A stretch of 64,000 nucleotides of DNA from Collybiopsis luxurians FD-317 M1 (lineage: Eukaryota > Basidiomycota > Agaricomycetes > Agaricales > Omphalotaceae), in NCBI GenBank assembly GCA_000827265.1, contig KN834767.1, positions 471,917 to 535,916 of the forward strand. The letters run 5' to 3'. The translations under genes were made by a program, and so were the position numbers. Below the pieces are notes generated by a model that worked only from the letters and a program-made list of their open reading frames with translations, was not told the DNA's origin and did no database searches. The stretch's first letter is position 1; every line of letters begins with the position of its first letter. Of the stretch, positions 45,146-56,053 are shown one piece after another.

Positions 45146-47540
45146 TTACAGCCAAGCAGCCTGAACAAGCGCAGCTGCCCTTTCCGCAATGGCATAAGTA
45201 GGCGCTTGAGTATGTGCGCTTGTCACAAAGGGCTATTTCACCTCATCAGTTTATTCAACTTATGAAATTAAAAGATCGACTCACAAACACAGAGGAATCA
45301 ATCACCCTTAAGCCTTCCACTCGCTTGACTCTTAAATCAGGATCGACAACACCGTAATCTGCATCTTTCGCACTCATCGCAGCAGTGCCTACAAGATGTG
45401 CACTGGACCCAGAGTTGTTGCGAATGTATTCATTTAGGACATCGTCCGAGGAGGTTGCAGTTATATTCGCAAAATCTCCGAATTGGGACAGAACGTATCC
45501 ATCCCAAACCGGGGCGGAGAGGTATCGAAACATGATGCGTATTGCTTCCCGCATGGCTGCAATGTCAAAAGGAGAGGTAAGATAGCCTGGATCAATGAGC
45601 GGGTTGGCGAAGGGATCGGTGCTGTTGATGGTAAGGGAACCACCTATGGGAACAGTGTTTTGAGCAGAAAAGAAGCTAAGAAGTATTTTGAAAACTTACG
45701 AGAAGCAGGACTGACGACCGCCGTTACCAGTGTTAAATAGTGCCCAGTGGGAGGAGGTATTCCAAAGAATCCATTCTACAAAGACAAACGAAAGGGTCAA
45801 TAGTAGCCAAAATGACAATCGTTGCTACTTACTTCCGGAAACATCTCAAGGTGAGGGGAATTCTCTCCGGATGAAGGATCCCCAAGCATGTCGGTCAAGC
45901 TGTCGCTGACCCTGAAAAACGAAATCTGGTTCCCGCCAATGGTAACTAGTGGGCCCATTCCAGTCCTATTAAACTCGGTGTAGACCTCATTCAACAGAGT
46001 GGCGTTACGAAAAAAGTTGTCGGTGGTTTTGTTGGAGTTGACCAGAAATTGGTTGATAATACCAGGTTGATCAGTGAGATTTTTACCGACGCTGGGAAGA
46101 TTCACAAGAGGTTTTATGCCGATGTCTAATAGTTCATTAGAGTCACCAATTCCAGAATTCAGAAGAATGTGGGGGGAGCCAATGACCCCTGCCGAAAGAA
46201 TCACTTCCTTCGAGGCATTCACTCGCAGAAGAGGACCTGCATCAATTCAGCTACTGTTCGAAAAGTTATATGAACGGACGTTACCATCCAGATCTTGAGC
46301 AAACTCAACCGTGCGGAATGCATATCCAGATGAAGAACTCTTCGACGCACTCGGAAGAACCCTAGAAACGCGTGCATTGAGGAGAACATCCAAGTTTTTC
46401 CTTTCAATGTATTTTAGCGCGAGATAGGATGTTGCAGAGCTGCTTCGGCGACCTTCGGTTGTGATGGTTGATTGCAGCCAACCTAACCGAATGGCAAACT
46501 CGTAAGACACTCGACCGAAAATTAATCCCAGTTCGCTGACCAAATCCCAAAGGATTTCCTGAATTGTAATCCTCATTGAAGTGAAAAATACCTCCAAGCT
46601 CATCAACAGCTTTAAAAATCATGGGATCGATATTTTGTGGAAATCCACTGAGGCTAACGGCCAGTCAGACTGTGTACGATAGGGTCAAATTGGCCTGTAG
46701 TATTATGTCTGTCCGCGGGAGGCTCCCATTTCTCATTCTGTGGCAGGTCTGATTGAGTAGAAGTACTAGAGATGACGCGAGAACGAGCACTACCTTTGCA
46801 ATGTAGGGTTGAAGGTTATCCCAAGACCACCCATCGTCCTTAGTTACTGCTGCAAAGCGGTCATAATCATCTGCCGATCCGCGAGTGTAAAACATTCCAT
46901 CTTGGATGACACAGATTAATTGATGTTTCCTTGCCAAATAGAGAGTGACCAAAGTGATATTACTCACTAACGGAGCTCGAGCCACCAAGCACAAAGCCCC
47001 TAAGAAGGAAGATGGAACGGTTGTTAAGCCCCGGCTGGATGGTAGCTGTAAAGTTCCAATCATATTGGAATTTGAAGATGTCAGAAAACAAGGGTACGTC
47101 CAGCTGGAAGGCGTCGATGTTCCTGGTGAGAATGGAAGAAGCGAAATGGAATTTAAGTTATGTGATAGGACAGGGATACTATGAGTGGGAAGCCGAGGGT
47201 ATCAAAAGCCCCTGAATTGCAAAGCTGAACGACGGCCACAATGATAATGACAGAGGGCTTTCAAAATGAGACTTACGTTCCCCCAGCTTCAAGCACCAAC
47301 ACGGAGGTCTCGGGGGTTTCTGTGAGCCTGTTTGCGACCACATTCCCAGCTGTTCCTCCTGCAATGTCGAAAGAAATGTTGACCAAAAATTAACTTCAAC
47401 TCTTCGGCTGGACACACCTCCTACAATAACAAAATCGTAAGCTCTCGATGGAAGTCGTCCAAATTGTTGTACACAGCTGCAAAGCACAAGGGTAAAGCCC
47501 AGAAATGCAAAACGACTCGTATAAAAACAGAAGTGAGCAT
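45146..47540 (-). pseudogene. GMC oxidoreductase, aryl-alcohol-oxidase-like, copy G (pseudogene)
   Basis: This is the inverted twin of copy B, nearly identical in layout. It carries all motifs: [43 protein letters not shown] and [10 protein letters not shown]. Two indels break it. One base is missing near 47,454 in the first exon (GACGACTTCC against GACGACCTTCC in B), and the shifted frame meets a TAG within about 30 bp. Eight bases are missing at 46,660/46,661 in the KNEKWEPP exon, giving TGG-CCG-TAG and immediate termination. The remaining exons show mild, mostly silent divergence from B, so inactivation looks recent. Confidence 0.9.
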
Positions 47541-47580
47541 GTTGTGGCCAGTGAATTTGACTAGTTCCGCGAATCAGCGC

Positions 47581-47645
47581 TTGCTTTTAACCAATACTTC
47601 AATTCAATAGATCCTAGTTACAATAGCTACATTGTGATCATGAGT
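47581..47645 (-). promoter_or_regulatory. Conserved oxidase promoter block, copy G
   Basis: The minus strand reads CATGATCACAATGTAGC, TAACTAGGATCTATTGAATT, GGTTAAAAGCAAGC. It is preserved although the gene is dead, which fits recent inactivation. Confidence 0.45.
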
Positions 47646-47932
47646 TTCTTAAATACTGAATGCGTTGGGACTTAGTAAGAGCCTAAGAGTGAAGAATCAT
47701 CCAAATTGTTCCTCAAAAATTTTGAGTTTAACCGCCGCATTGATCGAAAATCGAGAGCATGGGATTACTTCCGTTTTAAAAGACTGGAGACTAAATGAGA
47801 TTTCGGAGTCGAGATCAACTTCGCCATGGGGGCCTTTGCCTGATGATTGTAAGTACCCAGCAACTGTGTGCGCAGAAGACCATTGCGTAAGAGAACTTCG
47901 AGCTAGAATGCAACTGGCTGGAGATATAAGTA

Positions 47933-50197
47933 TATGGCTATTTGGCCTAATGGTTATGTGTGTTGCTAATTAATTGTCATCTGTGTAGTGACAGTTCTAG
48001 AGTTCAGTTCCTTGAGTGGGAATTATTTGTCTTTTGCTTCTTTCATTAATAGAAGTTGCGGAACTCAGATTGGAGCCGAAATAGTTGACAGGTAATGGTA
48101 AATTGTAAGAGAATGGGGATTGTAGTCTGGACTATTGATACATTTCCAGTAACCGACAGTGTCAAGTTCAAAAATGATTTGCATTAAAATTTACTATAAT
48201 TGTTTGTACCATCCTCTTCCTCCTTAATAGGGGCCAGTGTGATGGGTTTCCAGTATTTCTCTTTACTGTCTGTTTGAGCTATAGGTGATGATTTTTGTAA
48301 GGGAAAGAAATGATAGAAAGTTGATTTGCAAAGATTGTCTGTGAGTGAACTGTTGGACAAGGTGCTATCTGATATCGGTGACACAGCAATTAGAGCTCAG
48401 TGCCCATAACCTATTAAAGGATAAGTGTATTGGCTAGATGTAAATATATTGTTACAGGACTGGTACAAAGCAAGAGACATTAGGGGCTTGCTTCATCCCA
48501 AGCTGGTTACTATACCAAAATAGGGTAACACAGCTATGCTGATGATGAGACATCCCGGTGACCATTTAACACTTACAAGGTTTTAAGTACTCTAATGGGG
48601 AAGGAGTTAGAAAACCAACAACTGGCAACAAGTAGCTGTATCATGTATGTAGCTGTATAAGTAGCACAGTAGGAGCAATACGTTATGTAAACCTATACTA
48701 AGGATGATTTTCAAAGCTAATTTCAATTGCACCTGTCTTGGAACTTCAGCACGGCAGAGCAATCCTTATAGTTTGTTGAATATCCTGGATGTGCTGTATG
48801 TAGTGTTGCCGCGGCTCTCATGCTTAGCCAGCTCGATAGCCAGAATGAGCCAGCTTGACAGAGCTTTAGCCCACTGAAGTAGGGCTCTTCACCATACTGC
48901 ACTGTGAGCAATTCAGCTGATAAGGTATGTTCAGTGAAGGGCCCTAGACTGAAGCTAGGCCCAAGCCGACTTCAAGCTGAAAATCTGAAACAGAATCTGA
49001 CCTAAAATTAAGTATAGGTATGATAATGGTAGAGCACCTTTTTTTTAACTCTTGCATTGTGTGCTTGAGTATGGAGCAAGCAGAGCATTAAGCAAGTGCC
49101 TGCGGTAATGTGGCGGCAATAACATTACGTTAGCTTGACATTTGGGTGACATGGCATACATCTCCTCGCCAACCCTGAAAACTCAAAAGTAGTTATGTAC
49201 CCATGGGCCAAAATCTAGTTAAATTTATCACTTAATGGGGAGCTTGAGTTCTTGAACATTTTTGGATTGCTTACCTCTCACTCTTGAGGTGTACTTTGTA
49301 TAGTCTTGTACTCACTTCATAGCTAATGGTACAATGAAGAGATTTCATATATATCAACTGAACAAGTAATGGTGACTCTAAGTAGAAAAAAGCCCAACAG
49401 TCCAGAATCAGGCATGATGTTGCTCCTCATAATGAGCACAGTCAATGGCTGAGAAGCTTCAGAGAATCTCTGTTACCTCTTTCCCTTGCTCCTTTGCCTG
49501 TTTTTGGCCAGCTTCTGTCAAACTGATCATTTGCTCTTGATGGGTCTTACACTCCTCTGCATCATGCTAGAGGAATCCAAGCAGTTGACTTGAGCTTAAT
49601 TCATTCCGGACATGGCCCTGTTGTCGCTTCTTGGCAGAAGAGTCTGAGCAACCAGTGCTTAGAGATGACAACAATGACAAGGTGGCAATTCGAAGAACAT
49701 GTATCAGCATCACACCTGGACCCCACCGCAAGGGTCAAGTAATAGGGGAGAAACGGGGGCGTTAGTTCGACCCCCGCGGTGGGCTCCAGAGTAATTCTTA
49801 CTTGCATTCTAAATGTGAACAATGCTTTTTCTTTTTTTTTAGATCCTTGTTTATTACCTGTTGTCCCGAGGGACATGATAGGCAGCACACTATGCTATAT
49901 ACTTTTGTTTACACAGAAAAGCCATGAGGAACTAATCTAAAAGAGAAACTATAACATAAGCTAAAGATACATCCCAAAGCATTGAGAGTGCCTCGTAGGT
50001 AATGCTTTTTCGTTATACCTAGTCTGCAGCTCGAAAAATGATGATGAACCAAAAGAAGGATAAACGGTAAATAGTGTGTTTGTATAATGTAAATTTGGGG
50101 CTAAAGACTTTGGTTAGGGCAGCGATCAAACATAATCGAATGGCACATTTTCAATTTTGACAAATGATCAATACACTTCCTATCTAGATACTCGGCA
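47933..50197. other. Repeat-bearing intergenic region, no gene
   Basis: A partial relative of the 42.86-kb TIR element lies at 48,803-48,990 (AGTGTTGCCGCGGCTCTCAT, AGCCAGCTCGATAGCCAG). A hairpin with arms 49,722-49,729 and 49,776-49,783 lies further right. A minus-strand open frame across that hairpin has no motif. Confidence 0.45.
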
Positions 50198-52652
50198 TTA
50201 CATCCAACTAGCTTTAATAAGCGCGGCTGCTTTTTCCGCAATAGCGTATGTAGGTGCCTGAGTGTGCGCACTCGTCACAAACGGCTATCCCAATTTCCAC
50301 CTTATCAATAACACAGTCGCCAAACAAAAACCAAAACATAACTCACGAAAACAGAAGCATCAACAATCCTCAACCCTTCCACTCCCTTGACTCTCAAATC
50401 CGGATCCACAACACCATAATCCGCATCTGTGGCACTCATTGCTGCGGTACCTACTGGATGCGAACTGGTGCCAACATTGTTTCGGTTGTACTCATCTAGG
50501 ACATCGTCGGAGGAGGAAGCAGTCACATTTTCAAAGGGTCCGTATTGGGAAAGGATGTATCCCTCCCAAACTGGAGCGGAGACGTATTGGAACATAATAC
50601 GTAGAGACTCGCGCATGGCGGCAATGTCGAAAGGATGAGTGAAATAGCCAGGGTTAATGAGTGGGGTGGCGAAGGGATTGGTGCTGTTGATGGTGAGAGT
50701 GCCGCCTATATGAAAAGCGTAAGTTTGCGAAGGTTAACATAGCGGGGAATGAACTCGAATTTACGAGAAGCAGGGCTAACAAGATAGGACCACAGTTGGA
50801 AATAATACCCGGTAGGAGGAGGTTTTCCGAAGAAGCGGTTCTATGAGCACAAAAATGAGGAGAAAACTCAGGGGAGTTCAACCGTTTCCACGTACCAAAG
50901 GAACCATCTCTATGTGAGGTGAATTCTTCCCAGATGAAGGATCCCCATACTTGCCAAGCAAACTTTCGTTCACTCTGAAGAACGAGATCTGATTCGCGCC
51001 AATGTCCACTAATGGACCCATCCCACTCTTATTAAACTCGGTGTAAACCTCGTCCAACAAAGTGGCGTTCCGATAGATATCGTCATTCGTTTTAGTAGAG
51101 TTGACTAGGAACAGATTGGCAAGACCAGGCTGATCAGAGAAATTTTTACCGACGCTGGGGAGGTTCACAAGAGGGTTGATGCCGATCTTGGATAGTTCGT
51201 CAGAGTCACCAATTCCGGAATTGAGGAGAATGTGAGGTGAACCAATGACTCCTCCTGATAGTATCACTTCTTTCGAAGCGTTCACTTGCAGAAGAGGACC
51301 TGTGTCAATTCTGAGTAAGTTTCCGTCTCGAGACTAATGTGTATGAAAGATGCTACCATTGAGATCTTGAGCAAACTCGACAGAGCGGAATGCATACCCA
51401 GTGGAAGAGTTTCTCGAAACACTAGGGAGAACCCTGGAAACGCGTGCATGAAGAAGCACATCCAAGTTTTTCCTTTTAATATATTCCGGCGCAAGATACG
51501 ACATCGCAGAGCTGCTTCTACGACCCTCAGTCGTGATCGTTGATTGCAGCCAACCTGACAGAACAAAATTCTTAAGTTACTCAAGTCGAAAATCGATCTA
51601 TTAATCAGCTTACTGAATCCCAAAGGGCTCCCCGAATTGTAATCTTCATTGAAATGAAAGATACCTCCGAGTTGATTTACAGCTTCGAATACCATAGGGT
51701 CGGTGCTTTGAGAATAACCGCTGAGACTGACGGCGTTGACTCCAGTCAAACTGTGCACGGAGGGATTGAATTGGCCAGTGGTGTTATGTCTGTTCGCAGG
51801 GGGCTCCCACTTCTCGTTCTGCGGCAAAGCTGAGTCAGTGGAAATACTAAGAAGGATGAGAGAACGAGGAATACCTTTGCGATGTAAGGTTGAAGACTAT
51901 TCCAAGACCACCCGTCATCTCCTGTCACCGCCGCAAAGCGGTCATAGTCGTCCGCCGATCCGCGAGTGTAGAACATTCCGTCTTGTACGACATGAGCCTG
52001 GTACATAGAGAAAGGAAGAACGAACTACTGACTGACAGAGCTCGACCCCCCAAGAACAAATCCCCTGGGCATGAAGATGGAACGATTGTTTAGTCCTAGC
52101 TGGAGAGTGGTTGTGAAATTCCTGGTTGATAAGAACATATTCATATTTTTCTAACAAAAATCTTGTGGCTGTTTCCCCTACCAATCGTACTGAAATTTAA
52201 TATCGAGAGCGAAAAACGGCACGTCTAGCTGGTAGGCGTCAATGTTCCTGATGAGAATGAAAGATGAGTTTTTTTGCGATAAGGGACGATTCAACGAATG
52301 CAGAGGAATGTTTGCGTTGATTTCAAGCCTATGCGTCGCCAACCCCGAAGATTAACCTATCTTTCAGAATAGACTTACGTTCCTCCGGCTTCAAGTACCA
52401 ACACAGAGTATTCCGGATTTTCCGTGAGCCTACTGGCGACTGTATTACCAGCTGTTCCTCCTGAGTACGTACCGAGAACAATATTAACAAAGAAGCAATT
52501 GATTGAATATCTTACTAAGACGTACCTCCTACGATGACAAAGTCATAAACTTTCGACGGAAGGTCACTGAAGCTGCTATATACAGCCGCATGGCATAAAG
52601 TCACTATTGAGAGATAGAAAATTGCAGACACAGGGACTGATTTCAGGAGCAT
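50198..52652 (-). CDS. Secreted GMC oxidoreductase, aryl-alcohol-oxidase-like, copy H
   Basis: This is the most divergent copy. Start at 52652 (MLLKSVPVSAIFYLSIVTLC). Motifs are YDFVIVGG|GTAGNTV-type FAD motif, [46 protein letters not shown] and [20 protein letters not shown]. It has one intron the others lack: 60 nt (52122-52181) splitting the Trp codon of QYDWNFTT. Other changes are PANRHNTTGQ, VGKNFSDQPGL, DIGANQISFF, ESLLGKYGDPSS and WEGYILSQYGPFENVT. No frameshift is seen. It stands alone, outside the array and the inverted duplication. Confidence 0.9.
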
Positions 52653-53057
52653 TTTGGAGCCGAGAACGATGGTTCACTTGAACAAAGGCTCGCTTTTAAA
52701 GCTCTGACCGGCGGCTTCGAATGAATACAGGCTAGCTGCCAGGGGTGCAGGGTGAACATGAGGTAATGGAAGGCTGCAAAAGTAATCCTGATTTCATTAG
52801 GATATTACCGCTGCATTGACGATAATACATAGGGTTGGAGCAGGGGCTCTGTTCCGTGAAGCACTACTCTGACAAAGTTGAAGTATAGGATCGATGAGAC
52901 CGGAATATTGAGAGCTAAGAAAGCAGTTTGAGTAAGCGCGTAATAATAATCAATTGATACCCTATGGCCTCGAGATTCCCGAGACCCTAAATCAATTCTT
53001 GGTCCCGCCCCTTCCCATCTTCCTTCCCGAGCCGGTGATAATGGAACTCACCGTATG
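52653..53057. other. Oxidase H promoter and spacer
   Basis: The minus strand has AGCTAGCCTGTATTC and TTTAAAAGCGAGCC about 40-90 bp before the H start, a weaker form of the family promoter block. Nothing else is seen before the 3' end of the methyltransferase gene. Confidence 0.5.
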
Positions 53058-54001
53058 CTATACATTTCCCTTCTTTCTTGAAGTGATAACAATTGTCTCA
53101 TACGGATACTCAAACGCTCCCTTTTGCACATCGATCCACGTTTTCTCTTTCTTACCCAACATCTCTCGTACTTCCTTCATCAGCTTCTCATACTCCTCCT
53201 TATCCTCCCGCTCCATAATTGCAACAAAACTCTTACTCCTCACCCTCTCTGCCACTTTATCCTCGGTCGTTGGGATGACCCACTTGAACGTCTCTTCCAC
53301 CGGGTCCTCGAAAAACTCCCGATACACTGGTGTCTCCTTTGTATCAAATGTCACGCGCCACCACTCATGCCTGGACTGAGGAACATCCCCATCGTATCTA
53401 TCGTACATCCTATGCAAGGAAGCTATCCATTCGGCGGCAACTGGATCTTCGTGATTCCATACATACGCAACGACCCCCGAAGGTTTGAGAATCCTATGGA
53501 ATTCGATCTGAGCACTGGAGTAATCGGGATGGGCCCAATGGTACGCCTGAGCCATGACAATCATGTCTGCCCATCCGTCTTCGATTCCGGTAGAGGTAAA
53601 GGTCCCTTCAGCGACGGTGATTTTGACTGGAACTTCTGTTTCGCCGTGGTTGAACTGCTCAATGACACTTTTTTCGAAATGATTCCTCATTCCTTTGCTA
53701 GGATCTACCGCCCTTATCTCCTTGATGTCGTCTTTCCATTCCGAATGAGCAAGGAGCGCACGAGTGAAGATTCCTGTCCCGGAGCCGATTTCTACGATAT
53801 TCAGGGGAGATGAGCGTTCTAGAGGGATGCTTTTACGGATGTGTGACAGGACGGAAGGCCGGTAGGATGGACGTGCTCTAACAAGAATATTTGAGCACTG
53901 TAAGAATGCATATTCCTAGGTAAAAAGAGGAGGACACACCGATCGTAAATCTCATTCGTTCCTTCGGCAAAACCTTGAATTGCAACTGGATGAACGCTCA
54001 T
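53058..54001 (-). CDS. SAM-dependent methyltransferase, Crg1/trans-aconitate-methyltransferase-like
   Basis: This is a class I methyltransferase, probably cytosolic and acting on a small molecule. It starts MSVHPVAIQGFAEGTNEIYD at 54001. After an intron it continues RPSYRPSVLSHI, NIVEIGSGTGIFTRALL (SAM motif I), IRAVDPSKGM, DMIVMAQAYHWAHP (family motif with AxHW) and HRILKPSGVVAYVWN. Length and motif order fit the yeast Crg1-like group common in fungi. The substrate is unknown. It is downstream of oxidase H on the same strand, with no evidence of co-regulation. Confidence 0.82.
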
Positions 54002-54798
54002 TTGCACTTGGATTCAATTGGCGGCGTAGCAGTTTCAGAGATAACAGGCAGGATTTCGAGTGGGAACATGGTATTTATAGCAATGGTAGTCGTGGAGGGA
54101 ACGAGCTCATTTCGATTGGCCAATACGTTGCTGACAAAAGCGACTTCTATCATAATCACGGTCACATGTCACAAATCGGCCTTGTTCTCGACCACCATGC
54201 CCTCCACCATGGGTCCTGCGAAACCGTGCTTCGACATCGTTATGTCTGGCTATATTATGACCGACGATCAGGTCGTACAATGGCTCGTCTATAGCAGTTT
54301 GCCCAAAAACAAAAATCGACAGTTCTGGCGCATGGACCCATTACTATGACCATCGCGTCAAAGAACGTCGTTCCTCTTCAAGCTCCCGAAAACTCGTTAC
54401 TCCTCTTTGGGTCACAAGAATTGATTCCAGGACGTTTGATATAACCTTCCGACGAGTGTATACATGGCTGTGATCTGAACTATGCATACCAGGGTGGACC
54501 TCTCCGCCGTGTCGGTTTGATAACTGGTAAACATCAGATTAGGACTTCCTTTAGGCGCCTTACGATTGCTCGCTGTGCACAGTGGTATGGATTTCGTACC
54601 TCACTGTAGAATTCTTCCCGTCATCAATCAATAGATTCATGCTCTTACTAATGGCCTGTGAAATAGTTACACTGATCTGGTCGTAATGAGTTGTCTGGAA
54701 TTGAAATGCGTGACGGGCGCTTTACCTCTGTCCTGCGCTCTTGCTCCAGACACACTGCTCGCTCTTTTATAACCTTTTGTTTTCATTATCCTGCCCAC
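54002..54798. other. Divergent promoter region
   Basis: About 800 bp separate the methyltransferase (-) and the secreted-protein gene (+). Overlapping plus-strand open frames (53.98-54.35 kb) lack motifs and look like chance. Confidence 0.5.
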
Positions 54799-55524
54799 AT
54801 GATGTTCCGTGACCGGCCTATCGCTACTTTCGTACTCAGTCCTTTGGTTTTATCCGCAATGCATGGTGCGTGTGCTGCATTAAGAGCTTAGAAAGAGTTC
54901 AACTCCTCCCCAGGAAGTCTTGCTGTGCCTACTCCTGACGATTTCACCTTTGTTGCGCATGAAACGGACATTCCCATTGTAATTGATGTTCCTACCACCC
55001 CGGTTTCTATCGCTACTGCTACTGGGCCAAGCCCCACTACAGCCCTCTTGTACAAGAACCCACCAAAGATTGGTCCGATTAGTATTACCACCATCATGGT
55101 TCCTATCGGTACCGCTTCTGGTGCAAACCCTGCTACGACCTACTTGTACAAGGAGGTACAAGAGTATCCTTTACTCCATGTGGATATATACCACTCAGCG
55201 GAACCTTTTACTACGGATACGGTTACTGCATTGGGTATGTCTGCTGTGCTTCTTCTACATTTCATCGTCGAAGTTAACTTTTCGCCATCTACAGGAACCT
55301 TAGTAGCTTCCCCTTCTGGTTATGTACTTTCTGCCGGGATGCACGGAGGAGGAAGCGACTTGACCGCAAACATTGAATGTCACTATATCAACTCTGTTGA
55401 AGAAGAATGTGTATTGAATGCAGACTTGTATGACCCTGTCACTACGCGCAGACCGATTTTCACTCTTCTATCTGGAAGCGCCCCGACTACCGTTCATGCT
55501 ACCTCTGTCCCGAATACTGATTGA
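54799..55524 (+). CDS. Secreted repeat-bearing protein of unknown function
   Basis: This is a predicted extracellular 205-aa protein. Exons 54799-54865, 54914-55234 and 55295-55524 join in frame. It starts with a signal-like segment (MMFRDRPIATFVLSPLVL, SAMHG), then PTPDDFTFVAHETD. Two internal repeats follow, of the form ATGPSPTTALLYK and ASGANPATTYLYK, joined by a PISITTIMVPIG linker. A second domain carries CHYIN and ECVLNADLYDP with two or three cysteines. The Pro/Thr-rich, repeated N-terminal half is typical of fungal surface or secreted proteins. I do not recognise a family. A 48-nt first intron is short but has good borders. Confidence 0.6.
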
Positions 55525-56053
55525 CACCGAAACTGCTCGTGCAAATCTAACCTGATCATTGCTTGGTGTAGCTGTAGTTGGTATTTTTACGGGTTTGTAT
55601 ACGGTTGTTTTCTGGATTTTGCTAGCTCGACTTCCTATCAGATCATAGTTATCGTTGATCTTTAGTCTTATGTATATGCAGGATGATCTTTTTGAGATGC
55701 TTTCCTTCGGCTTGAAATGAGTAAACAAAACGATCATTTCAGGTACATCATCACCCAGCCGCTCAAGATTGGACCTCACTATCTGTCCCCACGAAGTAAG
55801 CTTTCCGAGCAGATATTTCTTACGCGTTCCTCCGAGTTCCAACTGTCAATTTTTCTAAAGGTCCTTTATCGCGTACTCGGCGTTCATGCACTGAAGCGGA
55901 TACAGTCTGAATTCGAAAATTACAAATGCTAAAAATGCGGCACTACTGGTACACTTGGGCGTATCTCATTGAAAAACACAGAACCGGTCACATAACAGGG
56001 TACTCATCGTCGCGGCCACGTCCGCGACCTGCCCTCTGCTCATGAGACCGAGT
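55525..56053. other. Convergent 3' intergenic region
   Basis: No coding signal is seen between two convergent genes. Confidence 0.5.

Larger units (their letters stand above)
43889..47932. repeat. Inverted segmental duplication, arm 2 (oxidase pseudogene G + eIF3L tail)
   Basis: This is the reverse-orientation copy of 15,608-19,692. Its ends are recognised where alignment stops: near CTTTTTTGAGTCATCGATT on the left and near GGCTGGAGATATAA on the right. It carries frame-breaking deletions in both genes, which marks it as the derived copy. Confidence 0.88.

Noticed and set aside
49721..49785. Possible tRNA gene
   Set aside because: The T-arm does not pair in the standard 5-bp/7-base form and no anticodon arm fits, so I keep it only as a hairpin.
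53124..53813. 229-codon plus-strand open frame
   Set aside because: It lies antisense to the methyltransferase, whose SAM motif and family landmarks are clear on the minus strand.
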